From the NCBI RefSeq assembly GCF_030378165.1, contig NZ_CP119766.1, positions 124,001-188,000 of the forward strand: a stretch of DNA of 64,000 nucleotides. The letters run 5' to 3'. The notes beneath the pieces are model-generated. The model was not told where the DNA came from and made no database searches. It saw only the letters and a list, made by a program, of their open reading frames with translations. Shown piece after piece: positions 8,865 through 17,555 of this stretch; position 1 is the stretch's first letter; each line of letters begins with the position of its first letter. Origin of the DNA: Flavobacterium panacagri. Its GTDB lineage: Bacteria; Bacteroidota; Bacteroidia; Flavobacteriales; Flavobacteriaceae. The position numbers were made by a program, and so were the translations under genes.

Positions 8865-9425
8865 ATGAAAAAAATAATTGTAGCCGCTGTATTGTTCCTA
8901 GCAACATCAGCAACGATGAATGCACAATTTGTACAAATCGGGGTTAAAGCAGGGGTTAACTTTGCTAACCAAACTGGAGGTTCGGATTTTAATGGAATTT
9001 CAGTTGACAAAGAAGGTATTACAAGCTACCATGCTGGTCTTGTAGCAGAACTTAAATTATTAGAAAAATTCTCAATCCAGCCAGAGCTTCTGTACACTAC
9101 TCAAGGAGCTACATATAAAAATGCTGTTGATGAATTTAAAAATGAAATGGGATACATTGCAATTCCTGTAATGGCAAAAATCTATATGACTAAATCTCTT
9201 AGCTTAGAGCTTGGGCCACAAGCTTCATTTCTTGTTAGTAATAAAAAAGAATTTGATCCAGCAGATCCAAAAACATTTGACTTTTCTCTTAATGCAGGTT
9301 TAGGATTAAAAGTGGTTGGAGGTCTTTTTGTTCAAGCCCGTTACGGTATAGGCTTAACAGAAGTTTCAAAAGAAGCTGACTTTAAAAACTCTGTATTCCA
9401 ACTTTCAGCTGGATACATGTTCTAA
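8865..9425 (+). CDS. Outer-membrane beta-barrel protein (porin family)
   Basis: A 186-residue barrel of the same family as the 6572 and 7301 products but on the opposite strand. It has a signal peptide (MKKIIVAAVLFLATSATMNAQ), then FVQIGVKAGVNFANQ, FSIQPELLYTTQGATYK, SLELGPQASFLVSNK and a final strand FQLSAGYMF. It is flanked by its own -7 box and terminator. It is convergent with nothing and divergent from the 8073-8579 gene. Function unknown. Confidence 0.88.
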   Translation: MKKIIVAAVLFLATSATMNAQFVQIGVKAGVNFANQTGGSDFNGISVDKEGITSYHAGLVAELKLLEKFSIQPELLYTTQGATYKNAVDEFKNEMGYIAIPVMAKIYMTKSLSLELGPQASFLVSNKKEFDPADPKTFDFSLNAGLGLKVVGGLFVQARYGIGLTEVSKEADFKNSVFQLSAGYMF

Positions 9426-9446
9426 AAGAATATCACATACTTTTAT

Positions 9447-9479
9447 AAAAACCGTTCTATTAATTAGAGCGGTTTTTTT
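9447..9479 (+). terminator. Terminator of the beta-barrel gene 8865-9425
   Basis: An imperfect stem pairs AAAACCGTTCT with AGAGCGGTTTT around a TA-rich loop, followed by a T run to 9479. Confidence 0.8.
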
Positions 9480-9554
9480 ATTTTTACACAATTCAATGGC
9501 AATATCAAAAGTCAATGTCAACTTCAATAAATACCTCAACATAAATAATTAAAC

Positions 9555-9968
9555 ATGAAAATCTGCATTATCAACGGTCCCAATTTGAATCTTTTAGGAA
9601 AACGTGAACCCGAAGTTTACGGAAGCCAGACTTTTGAAGATTATTTTGAAACGTTGAAACAAAAATTCCCAAACATTGAACTTTCTTATTACCAAAGTAA
9701 TATTGAAGGCGAATTGATTGAAAAAATTCAGGAAGTTGGTTTTTCGTTTGATGGAATTATTTTGAATGCAGGAGCTTATACTCATACTTCAATTGGTTTG
9801 GGTGATGCAATGAAAGCCGTAACGACTCCAGTTATCGAAGTTCATATTTCTAATACTTATGCTAGAGAAAGTTTCAGACATCAATCATACTTATCAGGAA
9901 ATGCAAAAGGGGTTATTCTAGGTTTCGGATTAAAAAGTTACGAATTAGCAATTCAATCTTTTTTATAA
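9555..9968 (+). CDS. aroQ: 3-dehydroquinate dehydratase, type II
   Basis: A 137-residue cytosolic enzyme that dehydrates 3-dehydroquinate to 3-dehydroshikimate in the shikimate pathway. Type II signatures are complete: INGPNLNLLGKREPEVYG (with the catalytic Tyr in EVYGSQTFED), LNAGAYTHTSIGLGDA, and VEVHISN-like VIEVHISNTYARESFRHQSY with the catalytic His and Arg. The length is slightly short of the 145-150 norm at the C-terminus only. It stands alone on this strand. Confidence 0.96.
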   Translation: MKICIINGPNLNLLGKREPEVYGSQTFEDYFETLKQKFPNIELSYYQSNIEGELIEKIQEVGFSFDGIILNAGAYTHTSIGLGDAMKAVTTPVIEVHISNTYARESFRHQSYLSGNAKGVILGFGLKSYELAIQSFL

Positions 9969-9979
9969 ATATTGTCTTC

Positions 9980-10031
9980 CTGAGCGAAATCGAAGGACTT
10001 ACCAACTGTGAAAGGCTTCGACTTCGCTCAG
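9980..10031 (+). repeat. REP-like inverted repeat after aroQ
   Basis: CTGAGCGAAATCGAAG (9980-9995) pairs with CTTCGACTTCGCTCAG (10016-10031), with one mismatched position, around a 20-base loop. It is GC-rich against an AT-rich background, as are dispersed palindromic elements. It may also act as a terminator for aroQ. Confidence 0.7.
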
Positions 10032-10133
10032 CCTGATAATCAAATTCGTTCCCTAAATAACAGAACTCCTAAGTTCATCAATTCACTTATTTTAATTTAA
10101 CAAATTATTAATAAGCTCGTTTTTAAGTTATTC

Positions 10134-10141
10134 TATTTTTG
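10134..10141 (+). promoter_or_regulatory. -7 box of the DUF5686 gene
   Basis: TATTTTTG matches TAnnTTTG, 17 bases before the start codon. No -33 TTG is apparent. Confidence 0.5.
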
Positions 10142-10158
10142 TAAGAGAAACTACTTAC

Positions 10159-12648
10159 ATGAGAAACTTTACGCTACTTGCCTTTTTAATTTTTTCTATT
10201 TCTAATTTCGCCCAAATCAAAGGAACCATAACCGATGAAAAGGGAAATCCGCTTCCGTTTGTTTCCATTTTTGAAGAAGGAACTTATAGAGGAACCACTT
10301 CAAATGAACAAGGACAATATCAATTGCAAGTAAAAGAAATTGGTAAAAACCGAATTGTGTTTCAATATCTAGGTTTTAAAACACAAAAAATAACGGTTTC
10401 CCCAGATTCCAAAACCGTAACATTGGATGTAAAACTAGTAGAAGAAAGTTTTGCATTAAACGAAGTCGTTATCGATCCTAAAAACAATCCCGCCAATGCC
10501 ATCATAAAAAATGCTATTGCGAACAAAAAAGAAAACTCAGATAAAACAGGAAGATTTACTGCGGATTTTTATTCTAAAGGAATGTTTAAAGTCAAAGATC
10601 TTCCTAAAAAAATCCTAGGTCAAAAAGTAGATCTTGGTGCTGACATGGCTTCCAATCTGGATTCGACAGGATCAGGGATTTTGTATTTATCTGAAACGGT
10701 TTCTAAAATTGCTTTTGAAAAACCAGCCAAACTAAAAGAGAAAATTATTGCTTCTAAAATTTCTGGAAATAACCGAGGCTATAGCTATAATACAGCTGCT
10801 TTGTCTACTTATGATTTCTATGACAATTCTTTAGATTTTGATGTCAAAATGATTTCCCCTATTGCCGATAATGCTTTCAACTATTACAAATACAAATTAG
10901 AAGGAAGTTTTTATGACGATAACAATAAGCAGATTTATAAGATAAAGATCATTCCGAAACGAGATAAAGAACCTGTTTTTGAAGGTTATATTTACATTGT
11001 AGATGATAGTTTTGCGATCTATGCCATCGATCTAGATCTTAAAGGTTATCGAATGAAAAATGAAATTACTGAAACGATGTCATTGACACAGAGTTTCAGT
11101 TATAATGCAAAAAATAAAATATGGTCTAAAAACGCCCAGACACTTTCTTTTACTGCAGGTCTTTTTGGAATAAAATTCTCTGGAAACTTTAATTATATAT
11201 ATTCTAATTATGAATTTCCAGCTTCTTTTGAAAAGAAAACGTTTGGAAATGAAATTGTTTCTTTTGAAGCCAATGCCAATAAAAAAGACAATGCCTTTTG
11301 GAATGAAATTCGCCCCATTCCGCTAACAATCGAAGAAAGCAACGATTATACTAAAAAAGACAGCCTCTTAGTCATTCGAAAATCAAAAAAATATACTGAT
11401 TCTATTGATGCCAAAAACAATAAATTTAAAGTTTGGGATATTTTGATGGGCTACGACTATAAAAATACTTTCAAACAATATTCTTTTAATTATCAAGGTT
11501 TATTGAATATTGCTTCTTTAAGTTTCAATACTGTTCAGGGATTCAATTTAGACTCAGGTTTTTCATTTAAAAAAGAAAATGAAGAGAAAGGAAAATCAAC
11601 TTCAATTGGAACCACTTTTAATTATGGTTTTTCAGACGAACGTTTTAGAGCAACTGGATATTTTTCGCATAAATTTAACAATATAAATTATGCTACAATT
11701 GGAGCTTCGGGCGGAACAAAAGTAGCTCAATTTAATAGTGCAGAACCCATTACAAAACTGGTCAATTCTGTAAGTTCTTTATTCTTTAAAGATAATTACA
11801 TGAAGTTGTACAACTTAGAATATGCACAAGTTAATTATTCACAAGACGTATTAAATGGCGTTAATTTATTTGCGAAAGTGGCTTACGAACAGCGAAAACC
11901 GCTCTTCAACACCACTGATTATTCTTTCTTTAAAAGAGATGATTTGTATTCTTCCAACAATCCTTTAGATCCAAATGATTTCACCACTGCTCCGTTTGAA
12001 CAGCATCATTTGTTTAAAACAGGTATCAATGCGCGAATTAATTTTGGCAATAAATACATCTCAAGACCTGACGGAAGATATAATTTTAAAGATGACAGAT
12101 ATCCAACTGTAGTTTTAGGATTCGAAAAAGCTTTTGCCGCAAGCGAAAAAAAATATGAATTTGAACGAATTGGAGCTTCTCTGCAATATGATTTAAACTT
12201 AAATAACAAAGGAACTTTAGGCATGAATTTCAGAGCTGGAAAATTCTTTAATGCCGAGAATATTGCTTTTATAGATTACAGACATTTCAACGGAAATCAA
12301 ACTCACATTGGAACAACGGGACGTTATTTGAATGTTTTCAATTTAATGCCTTATTATGCCAACAGTACGAATGACAGTTATCTTGAAATGCATCTGGAAC
12401 ATAATGATAACGGATATGTAATGAATAAAATTCCGTTATTAAATCTTCTTAAATCGACGATGAATATTGGGTTTCATTCTTTGGCAATTCCAGATCGCAA
12501 ACCTTACACAGAATATACAATTGGTTTAGACAATTTAGGTTTTGGTAAATTCAAATTATTTAGAGTGGATTATGTGCATTCTTACCAAGGCGGTATTCAG
12601 CAAAATGGAGTTGTTTTTGGATTGAAGATTTTGAATGCGTTGGACTAA
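10159..12648 (+). CDS. DUF5686 and carboxypeptidase-like regulatory domain protein
   Basis: An 829-residue outer-membrane protein with a signal peptide (MRNFTLLAFLIFSISNFAQ). A carboxypeptidase regulatory-like beta-sandwich follows (about 20-105: IKGTITDEKGNPLPFVSIF, then GTTSNEQGQYQLQV). The large DUF5686 region has many amphipathic strands in the C-terminal half and a final strand FGLKILNALD. This layout resembles a TonB-receptor-like barrel without a plug. Function is not established. It stands alone with its own -7 box and a very strong downstream hairpin. It is common in Flavobacteriia. Confidence 0.87.
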   Translation: MRNFTLLAFLIFSISNFAQIKGTITDEKGNPLPFVSIFEEGTYRGTTSNEQGQYQLQVKEIGKNRIVFQYLGFKTQKITVSPDSKTVTLDVKLVEESFALNEVVIDPKNNPANAIIKNAIANKKENSDKTGRFTADFYSKGMFKVKDLPKKILGQKVDLGADMASNLDSTGSGILYLSETVSKIAFEKPAKLKEKIIASKISGNNRGYSYNTAALSTYDFYDNSLDFDVKMISPIADNAFNYYKYKLEGSFYDDNNKQIYKIKIIPKRDKEPVFEGYIYIVDDSFAIYAIDLDLKGYRMKNEITETMSLTQSFSYNAKNKIWSKNAQTLSFTAGLFGIKFSGNFNYIYSNYEFPASFEKKTFGNEIVSFEANANKKDNAFWNEIRPIPLTIEESNDYTKKDSLLVIRKSKKYTDSIDAKNNKFKVWDILMGYDYKNTFKQYSFNYQGLLNIASLSFNTVQGFNLDSGFSFKKENEEKGKSTSIGTTFNYGFSDERFRATGYFSHKFNNINYATIGASGGTKVAQFNSAEPITKLVNSVSSLFFKDNYMKLYNLEYAQVNYSQDVLNGVNLFAKVAYEQRKPLFNTTDYSFFKRDDLYSSNNPLDPNDFTTAPFEQHHLFKTGINARINFGNKYISRPDGRYNFKDDRYPTVVLGFEKAFAASEKKYEFERIGASLQYDLNLNNKGTLGMNFRAGKFFNAENIAFIDYRHFNGNQTHIGTTGRYLNVFNLMPYYANSTNDSYLEMHLEHNDNGYVMNKIPLLNLLKSTMNIGFHSLAIPDRKPYTEYTIGLDNLGFGKFKLFRVDYVHSYQGGIQQNGVVFGLKILNALD

Positions 12649-12663
12649 GATACTGAGATTCTC

Positions 12664-12885
12664 AGATGCTAAGATTCTAAGTTTTCGTTTAGTGCTTAAT
12701 ACTAATTTTTGTCAAGCTGATCGATCCCGAAGCTTCGGGAGAAGCCCACGCAAAGATTTTCGAACTTAAAAAAAAACTGCTTAATTTACAATCTTGTTAA
12801 AGTAGATTGTAAATTAAGCAGTTTTTTAATGATTACAAGGGAATTATATTTACATGCTAAAGAAAAACTTAGAATCTTAGCATCT
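12664..12885. repeat. 21-bp inverted repeat enclosing smaller palindromes
   Basis: The 21 bases at 12664-12684 are the exact reverse complement of 12865-12885. Inside lie TCCCGAAGCTTCGGGA (12724-12739) and the 22-bp terminator hairpin. The nested symmetry suggests a non-coding mobile or REP-type element rather than chance. Confidence 0.75.
12772..12826 (+). terminator. 22-bp perfect hairpin terminator after the DUF5686 gene
   Basis: Positions 12772-12793 pair without mismatch with 12803-12824 around a 9-base loop, followed by T. On the other strand the leading A run gives a U tract, so it can also end minus-strand transcription from the CDF gene. Confidence 0.85.
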
Positions 12886-12901
12886 CAAAACCTTAGCACC
12901 T

Positions 12902-13780
12902 TTAGCAGTGATAATCATCCGGCTCAATATGAATCAAAACATTTCCTAACTGCGGAATCTTTTCTTTTAAAGTGTCTTGTAATTTATGAGACAAATCATG
13001 CCCTTCTTTTACCGAAATTTTAGCCGAAACAATGGCGTGTAAATCGACATGATAACGCATTCCTGCTTTACGGATAAAACATTTTTCTGTTCCTAAAATT
13101 CCAGGAACTGTTAAAGCCACAACACGAATTTCTTCCACCAAATCATCGTTTAGATTTTCATCCATGATTTCGCCAAGTGCTGGTCTGAAAATTTTATAAC
13201 TGTTGTATAAAATAAAAAACGCTGCAAAAAGCGCTGCCCAATCATCTGCCGATTCGTAGCCTTTTCCCATAATCAAGGCAATCGAAATCCCGATAAAAGC
13301 CGCTACAGAAGTTATCGCATCACTTCTATGATGCCATGCATCTGCTGCTAAAGAAGAACTGTTGGTTTGTTTGCTTCTTTTCATTACCAAACGAAAAGAA
13401 TATTCTTTCCAAATGATAATCGCTCCTAAAACATATAGCGTCCAAGATTTAGGCAAATCATGAGAAGTTCCAATGTTAGCAATACTTTCGTATCCGATAA
13501 TTGTTGCCGATGTAATTAAAAAACCAACAACCAAAAAAGTTATTAAGGGTTCTGCACGACCGTGGCCGTAAGGATGATTTTCATCAGCTGGTTTGTTTGA
13601 ATATTTGATTCCGAATAAAACCAGACAAGACGAAAATATATCCGTAGTAGATTCGATTGCGTCTGCAATCAAGGCATATGAATTGCCAAAAAAACCTGCG
13701 AGACCTTTTACAAGGGCCAGGCAGGTATTTCCTATTATACTAAAAATAGTAGCTTTTACAGCTTTTTGTTCATTTGTCAT
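12902..13780 (-). CDS. Cation diffusion facilitator transporter
   Basis: A 292-residue inner-membrane exporter of the CDF family, which moves Zn2+, Fe2+, Mn2+ or Co2+ out in exchange for protons. Six hydrophobic segments cover about 12-205. The metal-site motifs are present: YALIADAIESTTDIFSS in TM2 and AWHHRSDAITSVAAF in TM5, where HxxxD in TM5 is the pattern seen with zinc-transporting members. The C-terminal cytosolic domain (about 210-290) has the ferredoxin-like GMRYHVDLHAIVS. The stop overlaps a repeat-rich region. Metal choice is not certain. Confidence 0.92.
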   Translation of the reverse strand: MTNEQKAVKATIFSIIGNTCLALVKGLAGFFGNSYALIADAIESTTDIFSSCLVLFGIKYSNKPADENHPYGHGRAEPLITFLVVGFLITSATIIGYESIANIGTSHDLPKSWTLYVLGAIIIWKEYSFRLVMKRSKQTNSSSLAADAWHHRSDAITSVAAFIGISIALIMGKGYESADDWAALFAAFFILYNSYKIFRPALGEIMDENLNDDLVEEIRVVALTVPGILGTEKCFIRKAGMRYHVDLHAIVSAKISVKEGHDLSHKLQDTLKEKIPQLGNVLIHIEPDDYHC

Positions 13781-13800
13781 TTAGACTATTTTTTTTAGCC

Positions 13801-13856
13801 ACGAATTCACGAATTATTTTTTTATAATCTTTGACGATTTAAATTCGTGAATTCGT
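13801..13856. repeat. Inverted repeat between the CDF gene and murA
   Basis: ACGAATTCACGAATT (13801-13815) and AATTCGTGAATTCGT (13842-13856) are perfect reverse complements. They are separated by 26 AT-rich bases. Confidence 0.75.
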
Positions 13857-13868
13857 CGCTATAAACTT

Positions 13869-15182
13869 TTAAGCTCTCACGATTTTTGCACCGATTGCTC
13901 TTAAACGCTCATCGATACGCTCGTATCCACGGTCGATTTGCTCAATATTTTGAATAGTACTTGTTCCTTTTGCAGAAAGTGCCGCGATCAATAATGAGAT
14001 TCCCGCACGAATATCAGGAGAAGACATTGTTGTAGCTTTTAATTGAGATTCGAAATTATGTCCCATAACCACAGCTCTGTGCGGATCACACAACATAATT
14101 TTTGCGCCCATATCGATTAATTTATCCACGAAGAATAAACGGCTTTCGAACATTTTTTGGTGAATTAAAACATCTCCTTTTGCCTGTGTTGCTACAACCA
14201 AAACGATACTTAATAAGTCAGGTGTAAATCCTGGCCAAGGTGCATCGGCAATTGTTAAAATAGAACCATCGATATCTGTTTTCACTTCATATCCATCTTT
14301 GTGAGCTGGAATGTAAATATCATCGTTACGTTTTTCGATTGTAATACCAAGTTTTCTAAATGTATTTGGAATCAAACCTAAGTTTTCCCAGCTTACATTT
14401 TTGATTGTGATTTCGCTTTTCGTCATAGCAGCAAGACCAATCCAAGAACCAATTTCGATCATATCAGGAAGAATTCTGTGCTCGCAACCACCAAGACTTT
14501 CAACACCTTCGATAGTCAACAAGTTAGATCCAACTCCAGTGATTTTAGCTCCCATAGAGTTCAACATTTTACACAATTGTTGTAAGTAAGGCTCACAAGC
14601 CGCATTGTAAACTGTAGTTTGTCCTTTTGCTAAAACTGCTGCCATTACAATGTTTGCAGTTCCAGTTACAGAAGCCTCATCAAGAAGCATATCTGTTCCT
14701 TTAAGACCTTCTGCAGGAGATTCTACTCCGTAAAAATGATCTTCTCTATTATATCTGAACTTTGCTCCAAGATTAATAAAACCTTCAAAGTGCGTATCTA
14801 ATCTACGACGTCCAATTTTATCTCCACCCGGTTTTGGAATATATCCTTTTCCGAAACGAGCTAAAAGAGGCCCAACAATCATAATAGAACCACGAAGCGC
14901 TCCACCTTCTTTTTTGAAAGCTTCGGTTTCTAAATATCCAACATTAACTTCATCAGCTTGAAATGTAATTGAACCTGGTTCGTTACGTTGAATTTTTACC
15001 CCTAAATTACCCAACAAAGTGATTAATTTATTGATGTCTATAATATCAGGAATGTTATTAATTTTTACTTTCTCTCCTGTTAGAAGCACGGCACATAAAA
15101 TTTGTAATGCCTCATTTTTTGCTCCTTGCGGAGTGATTTCTCCTTTTAAAGGAGTTCCTCCTTCGATTTTAAAAATTCCCAT
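13869..15182 (-). CDS. murA: UDP-N-acetylglucosamine 1-carboxyvinyltransferase
   Basis: A 437-residue cytosolic enzyme that transfers enolpyruvate from PEP to UDP-GlcNAc, the first committed step of peptidoglycan synthesis. Family motifs are clear: the N-terminal GGTPLKGEITPQGAKNEAL with Lys and Asn of the active site, GALRGSIMIVGPLLARFGKG, and the C-terminal SSPDIRAGISLLIAAL. The catalytic loop reads PKPGGDKIGRRR. The residue that is Cys115 in E. coli is Asp here (D121, codon at 14820-14822), a change known to make MurA insensitive to fosfomycin. The length is slightly above the usual 420. Confidence 0.96.
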   Translation of the reverse strand: MGIFKIEGGTPLKGEITPQGAKNEALQILCAVLLTGEKVKINNIPDIIDINKLITLLGNLGVKIQRNEPGSITFQADEVNVGYLETEAFKKEGGALRGSIMIVGPLLARFGKGYIPKPGGDKIGRRRLDTHFEGFINLGAKFRYNREDHFYGVESPAEGLKGTDMLLDEASVTGTANIVMAAVLAKGQTTVYNAACEPYLQQLCKMLNSMGAKITGVGSNLLTIEGVESLGGCEHRILPDMIEIGSWIGLAAMTKSEITIKNVSWENLGLIPNTFRKLGITIEKRNDDIYIPAHKDGYEVKTDIDGSILTIADAPWPGFTPDLLSIVLVVATQAKGDVLIHQKMFESRLFFVDKLIDMGAKIMLCDPHRAVVMGHNFESQLKATTMSSPDIRAGISLLIAALSAKGTSTIQNIEQIDRGYERIDERLRAIGAKIVRA

Positions 15183-15199
15183 AGATCTTTGTTAAGGTT

Positions 15200-15292
15200 C
15201 TTTCAAAGTTTCTAAGATTCTGAGACTCTGAGACTCTAAGTAAAAAACTTAGCATCTTAGTCCCGATAGCTATCGGGATAGCATCTTAGTCA
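15200..15292. repeat. Repeat-rich spacer between murA and the DUF4290 gene
   Basis: The spacer holds short units of the type GATTCTGAGACTCT and CTTAGCATCTTAG, plus the perfect palindrome TCCCGATAGCTATCGGGA (15261-15278). The palindrome core recurs at 18439-18454, and the CTTAGCATC-type units recur at 12660-12690 and 12865-12900. Confidence 0.7.
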
Positions 15293-15299
15293 CTTTTTT

Positions 15300-16028
15300 T
15301 TATTTTTGATTATTGTTTTTTTGAAATGTCTTTTTTTGACCGCCTTTGTTATTGTTGTTTTTATTGTTGTTCTGAATTTTCGGCTGAACACCAGAAGCTG
15401 TTTTATTAGACATGCGTTTGTTGGTACGCATTAAATCTGTTGTATTTAACAACTCTTCTGTACTATGCAATAAATTAATTTTTCCGCCTGATAATTCATA
15501 TAAATGTTCGAAAATCACATCATCTTTCACGGTGTCTTTGTTCCAGCTTAAGAAAGATTTTTTCATGTGATTGGCGATAACCATTACCAATGCCGTTTTC
15601 ATCTCGCCTTCGTCCCATTTATTGGCGACATCAATCATGTACTTGATGTTGTTACCATAAAATCTGTATTTTGGGAAGTTCTGCGGATATTGCAAAACAT
15701 CTGGTTTTAACTCCAAAACTTCTCTTGATGGAATTGGATATGGCGATTCTACATTCAGTTTAAAATCTGACATAATAAAAAGCTGATCCCAAAGTTTGTG
15801 CTGGAAATCCGGCACATCACGCAAATGCGGATTCAAACTTCCCATAACCTGAATGATATATTTCGCCGATTTATTGCGCGTTTCATCATCTTCAATTGCG
15901 GTAGCCTGATCGATCAATTTTTGTAAATGACGACCATACTCTGGAATAATCAAACGCTGTCTTTCAGAATTGTATTCTAAATTATACACAACGTCGCTTG
16001 CGGCTTCTCTTTTATATTTTTCGATCAT
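15300..16028 (-). CDS. DUF4290 domain-containing protein
   Basis: A 242-residue protein of a family confined to Bacteroidota, function unknown. The conserved start is present (VVYNLEYNSERQRLIIPEYG), as is the central helical region with YPIPSREVLELKP. The last 40 residues are a low-complexity tail of Asn, Lys and Gln, probably disordered. There is no signal peptide or membrane segment. The DUF493 gene lies 4 bases upstream on the same strand, so the pair forms an operon that continues towards murA. Confidence 0.9.
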   Translation of the reverse strand: MIEKYKREAASDVVYNLEYNSERQRLIIPEYGRHLQKLIDQATAIEDDETRNKSAKYIIQVMGSLNPHLRDVPDFQHKLWDQLFIMSDFKLNVESPYPIPSREVLELKPDVLQYPQNFPKYRFYGNNIKYMIDVANKWDEGEMKTALVMVIANHMKKSFLSWNKDTVKDDVIFEHLYELSGGKINLLHSTEELLNTTDLMRTNKRMSNKTASGVQPKIQNNNKNNNNKGGQKKTFQKNNNQK

Positions 16029-16032
16029 AAGT

Positions 16033-16329
16033 TTATAATGAAACTATACCTTCTATTGTAGAAACTTCTTTGTATTTACTAATCACATCGTCTGAGCTGT
16101 GCATCGTAACATCTACAGAAACACTGGTAAATTTACCTGTTTTAGATTTTGTTGTTTTTATAACCGCTCCCATTCGATCAAAAGCTTTTTCGACACGCTC
16201 CACATTATCTGCAACAGAAGGTACAATGAATTTGTATAAATATTCTGCTGGCCAAGTGTTTGCGTTATCAAGCTCTACTTTTAATCTTTCGTAAAATTCG
16301 GCGGTATTTTTTTCTTTATCGTTCTCCAT
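16033..16329 (-). CDS. DUF493 family protein
   Basis: A 98-residue protein of the DUF493/YbeD family, a small ferredoxin-like fold. The family pattern is visible: WPAEYLYKFIVPS, VERVEKAFD, SKTGKFTSVSVDVTMHSSDDVISKYKEVSTIEGI. The length is typical. It is first in the operon with the DUF4290 gene. The molecular role in this phylum is unknown; YbeD-type proteins are proposed regulators, but nothing here shows a target. Confidence 0.88.
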   Translation of the reverse strand: MENDKEKNTAEFYERLKVELDNANTWPAEYLYKFIVPSVADNVERVEKAFDRMGAVIKTTKSKTGKFTSVSVDVTMHSSDDVISKYKEVSTIEGIVSL

Positions 16330-16527
16330 TCGTAATTAAAAATAAACGCAAATATACGGTTTTGATTTTAGACTTTTGAGTTTAGATTTTAGATTTTTTT
16401 CGGGGCTAAAACTTTGTTTTAAAGGGACAAAATTACAAAGGCGCAAAGGTGCAGAGAAAAAAGCAATCGAAGATTATTTCTTTGTAAAATTTACTGTTAT
16501 ATTTGAGAAAACAATCTTCTGATATCT

Positions 16528-16609
16528 CTCGCAAAGTCGCAGAGGCGCAAAGTTTTTTTTACTTATTAGACTACTATAAAATTTCTTTGCGATTCTGCGA
16601 CTTTGCGAG
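16528..16609. repeat. Inverted repeat before the hydrolase gene
   Basis: The 25-base arm at 16528-16552 (CTCGCAAAGTCGCAG plus ten more) pairs with 16585-16609, with only the central bases differing. A related unit (GGCGCAAAGGTGCAGAG) lies at 16440-16455. The same CGCAAAG vocabulary recurs at 54943-55045. Confidence 0.7.
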
Positions 16610-16626
16610 ATTAAAAACACATTACA

Positions 16627-17538
16627 ATGAAAAAACTTCTTTTACTTTTTATCGTTCTTATATCCAGCAATATTCAGGCACAAGAAGTCAAAACACTGAC
16701 TTACTTCCAAAACGACACTTTAAAACTGGATTTAGATTTATATCTGCCAAAGAAAAAAGCTGGCGAGAAAATCCCTCTAATTATGTTTGCTTTTGGTGGA
16801 GGATTTTCTGGCGGAGAACGCACAAGTGAGAAAGACTTTGGAAAATTTATGGCTCAAAACGGTTATGCCGTTGCAAGTATTTCGTATAGTTTATACATGA
16901 AAGGAAAAGATTTTGGATGTAAAGGAACTTTGACTGAAAAAATAAAAGCAATTCAGATTGGCGTGAGCGATATGTGGCAAGCGACCTCTTTTTTAATTGA
17001 AAATGCTGATAAATATAATTTGGACACTTCAAAAATCTTTATCTCTGGAATTAGCGCAGGCGCTGAAATTGGTTTTCATGCTTCGTTTTGGGATTATAAA
17101 CTGATGAATCTATACAAAAGTAATTTACCAGAAAACTTTAAATACAAAGGTTTTATAGGCGGTTCGGGCGCGATTCAGGATATTAATTTGATTACGAAAG
17201 ATAAAGCGATTCCAATGTTATTGGCGCATGGAAGCAATGATGATACAGTTCCATATAGTGCGGGTTCACATCGTTCTTGTCCGACAAATGCTTCAGGATG
17301 GCTTATCCTTTTTGGTTCTTATGCAGTATACAATCAAATGAAAGATTTACATAAAGACATCGAACTGATTACTTTTTGCGGTGGCGGACATGAATTTTCC
17401 GGCTACCTTTTCCATGAAGGACAACAATATGTTTTGGATTTTGTAAATGATGTTTTGAAAGGAAAGAAATTTGAATCGCATGTAATTGTGCCTTCTAAAA
17501 ATGGAAAAAGTTCTGGGAAGTATTTGTTTTGTGAGTAA
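16627..17538 (+). CDS. Secreted alpha/beta hydrolase, esterase-like
   Basis: A 303-residue alpha/beta hydrolase with a signal peptide (MKKLLLLFIVLISSNIQAQ), so periplasmic or secreted. The oxyanion segment is FAFGGGFSGG (about 60). The nucleophile Ser lies in SGISAGAEIG (about 141), the acid Asp probably in GSNDDTVPY (about 200) and the His in GGGHEFSGY (about 258). The layout matches carboxylesterase-type enzymes (BD-FAE/Abhydrolase_3). The substrate is not known. It is followed 17 bases later by a hypothetical gene. Confidence 0.88.
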   Translation: MKKLLLLFIVLISSNIQAQEVKTLTYFQNDTLKLDLDLYLPKKKAGEKIPLIMFAFGGGFSGGERTSEKDFGKFMAQNGYAVASISYSLYMKGKDFGCKGTLTEKIKAIQIGVSDMWQATSFLIENADKYNLDTSKIFISGISAGAEIGFHASFWDYKLMNLYKSNLPENFKYKGFIGGSGAIQDINLITKDKAIPMLLAHGSNDDTVPYSAGSHRSCPTNASGWLILFGSYAVYNQMKDLHKDIELITFCGGGHEFSGYLFHEGQQYVLDFVNDVLKGKKFESHVIVPSKNGKSSGKYLFCE

Positions 17539-17555
17539 TCTTTAAATCAATTTAA

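Noticed and set aside
12829..13023. A 64-codon plus-strand open frame after the terminator
   Set aside because: It runs through repeat arms and then antisense to the end of the CDF gene; no promoter or protein-like composition.
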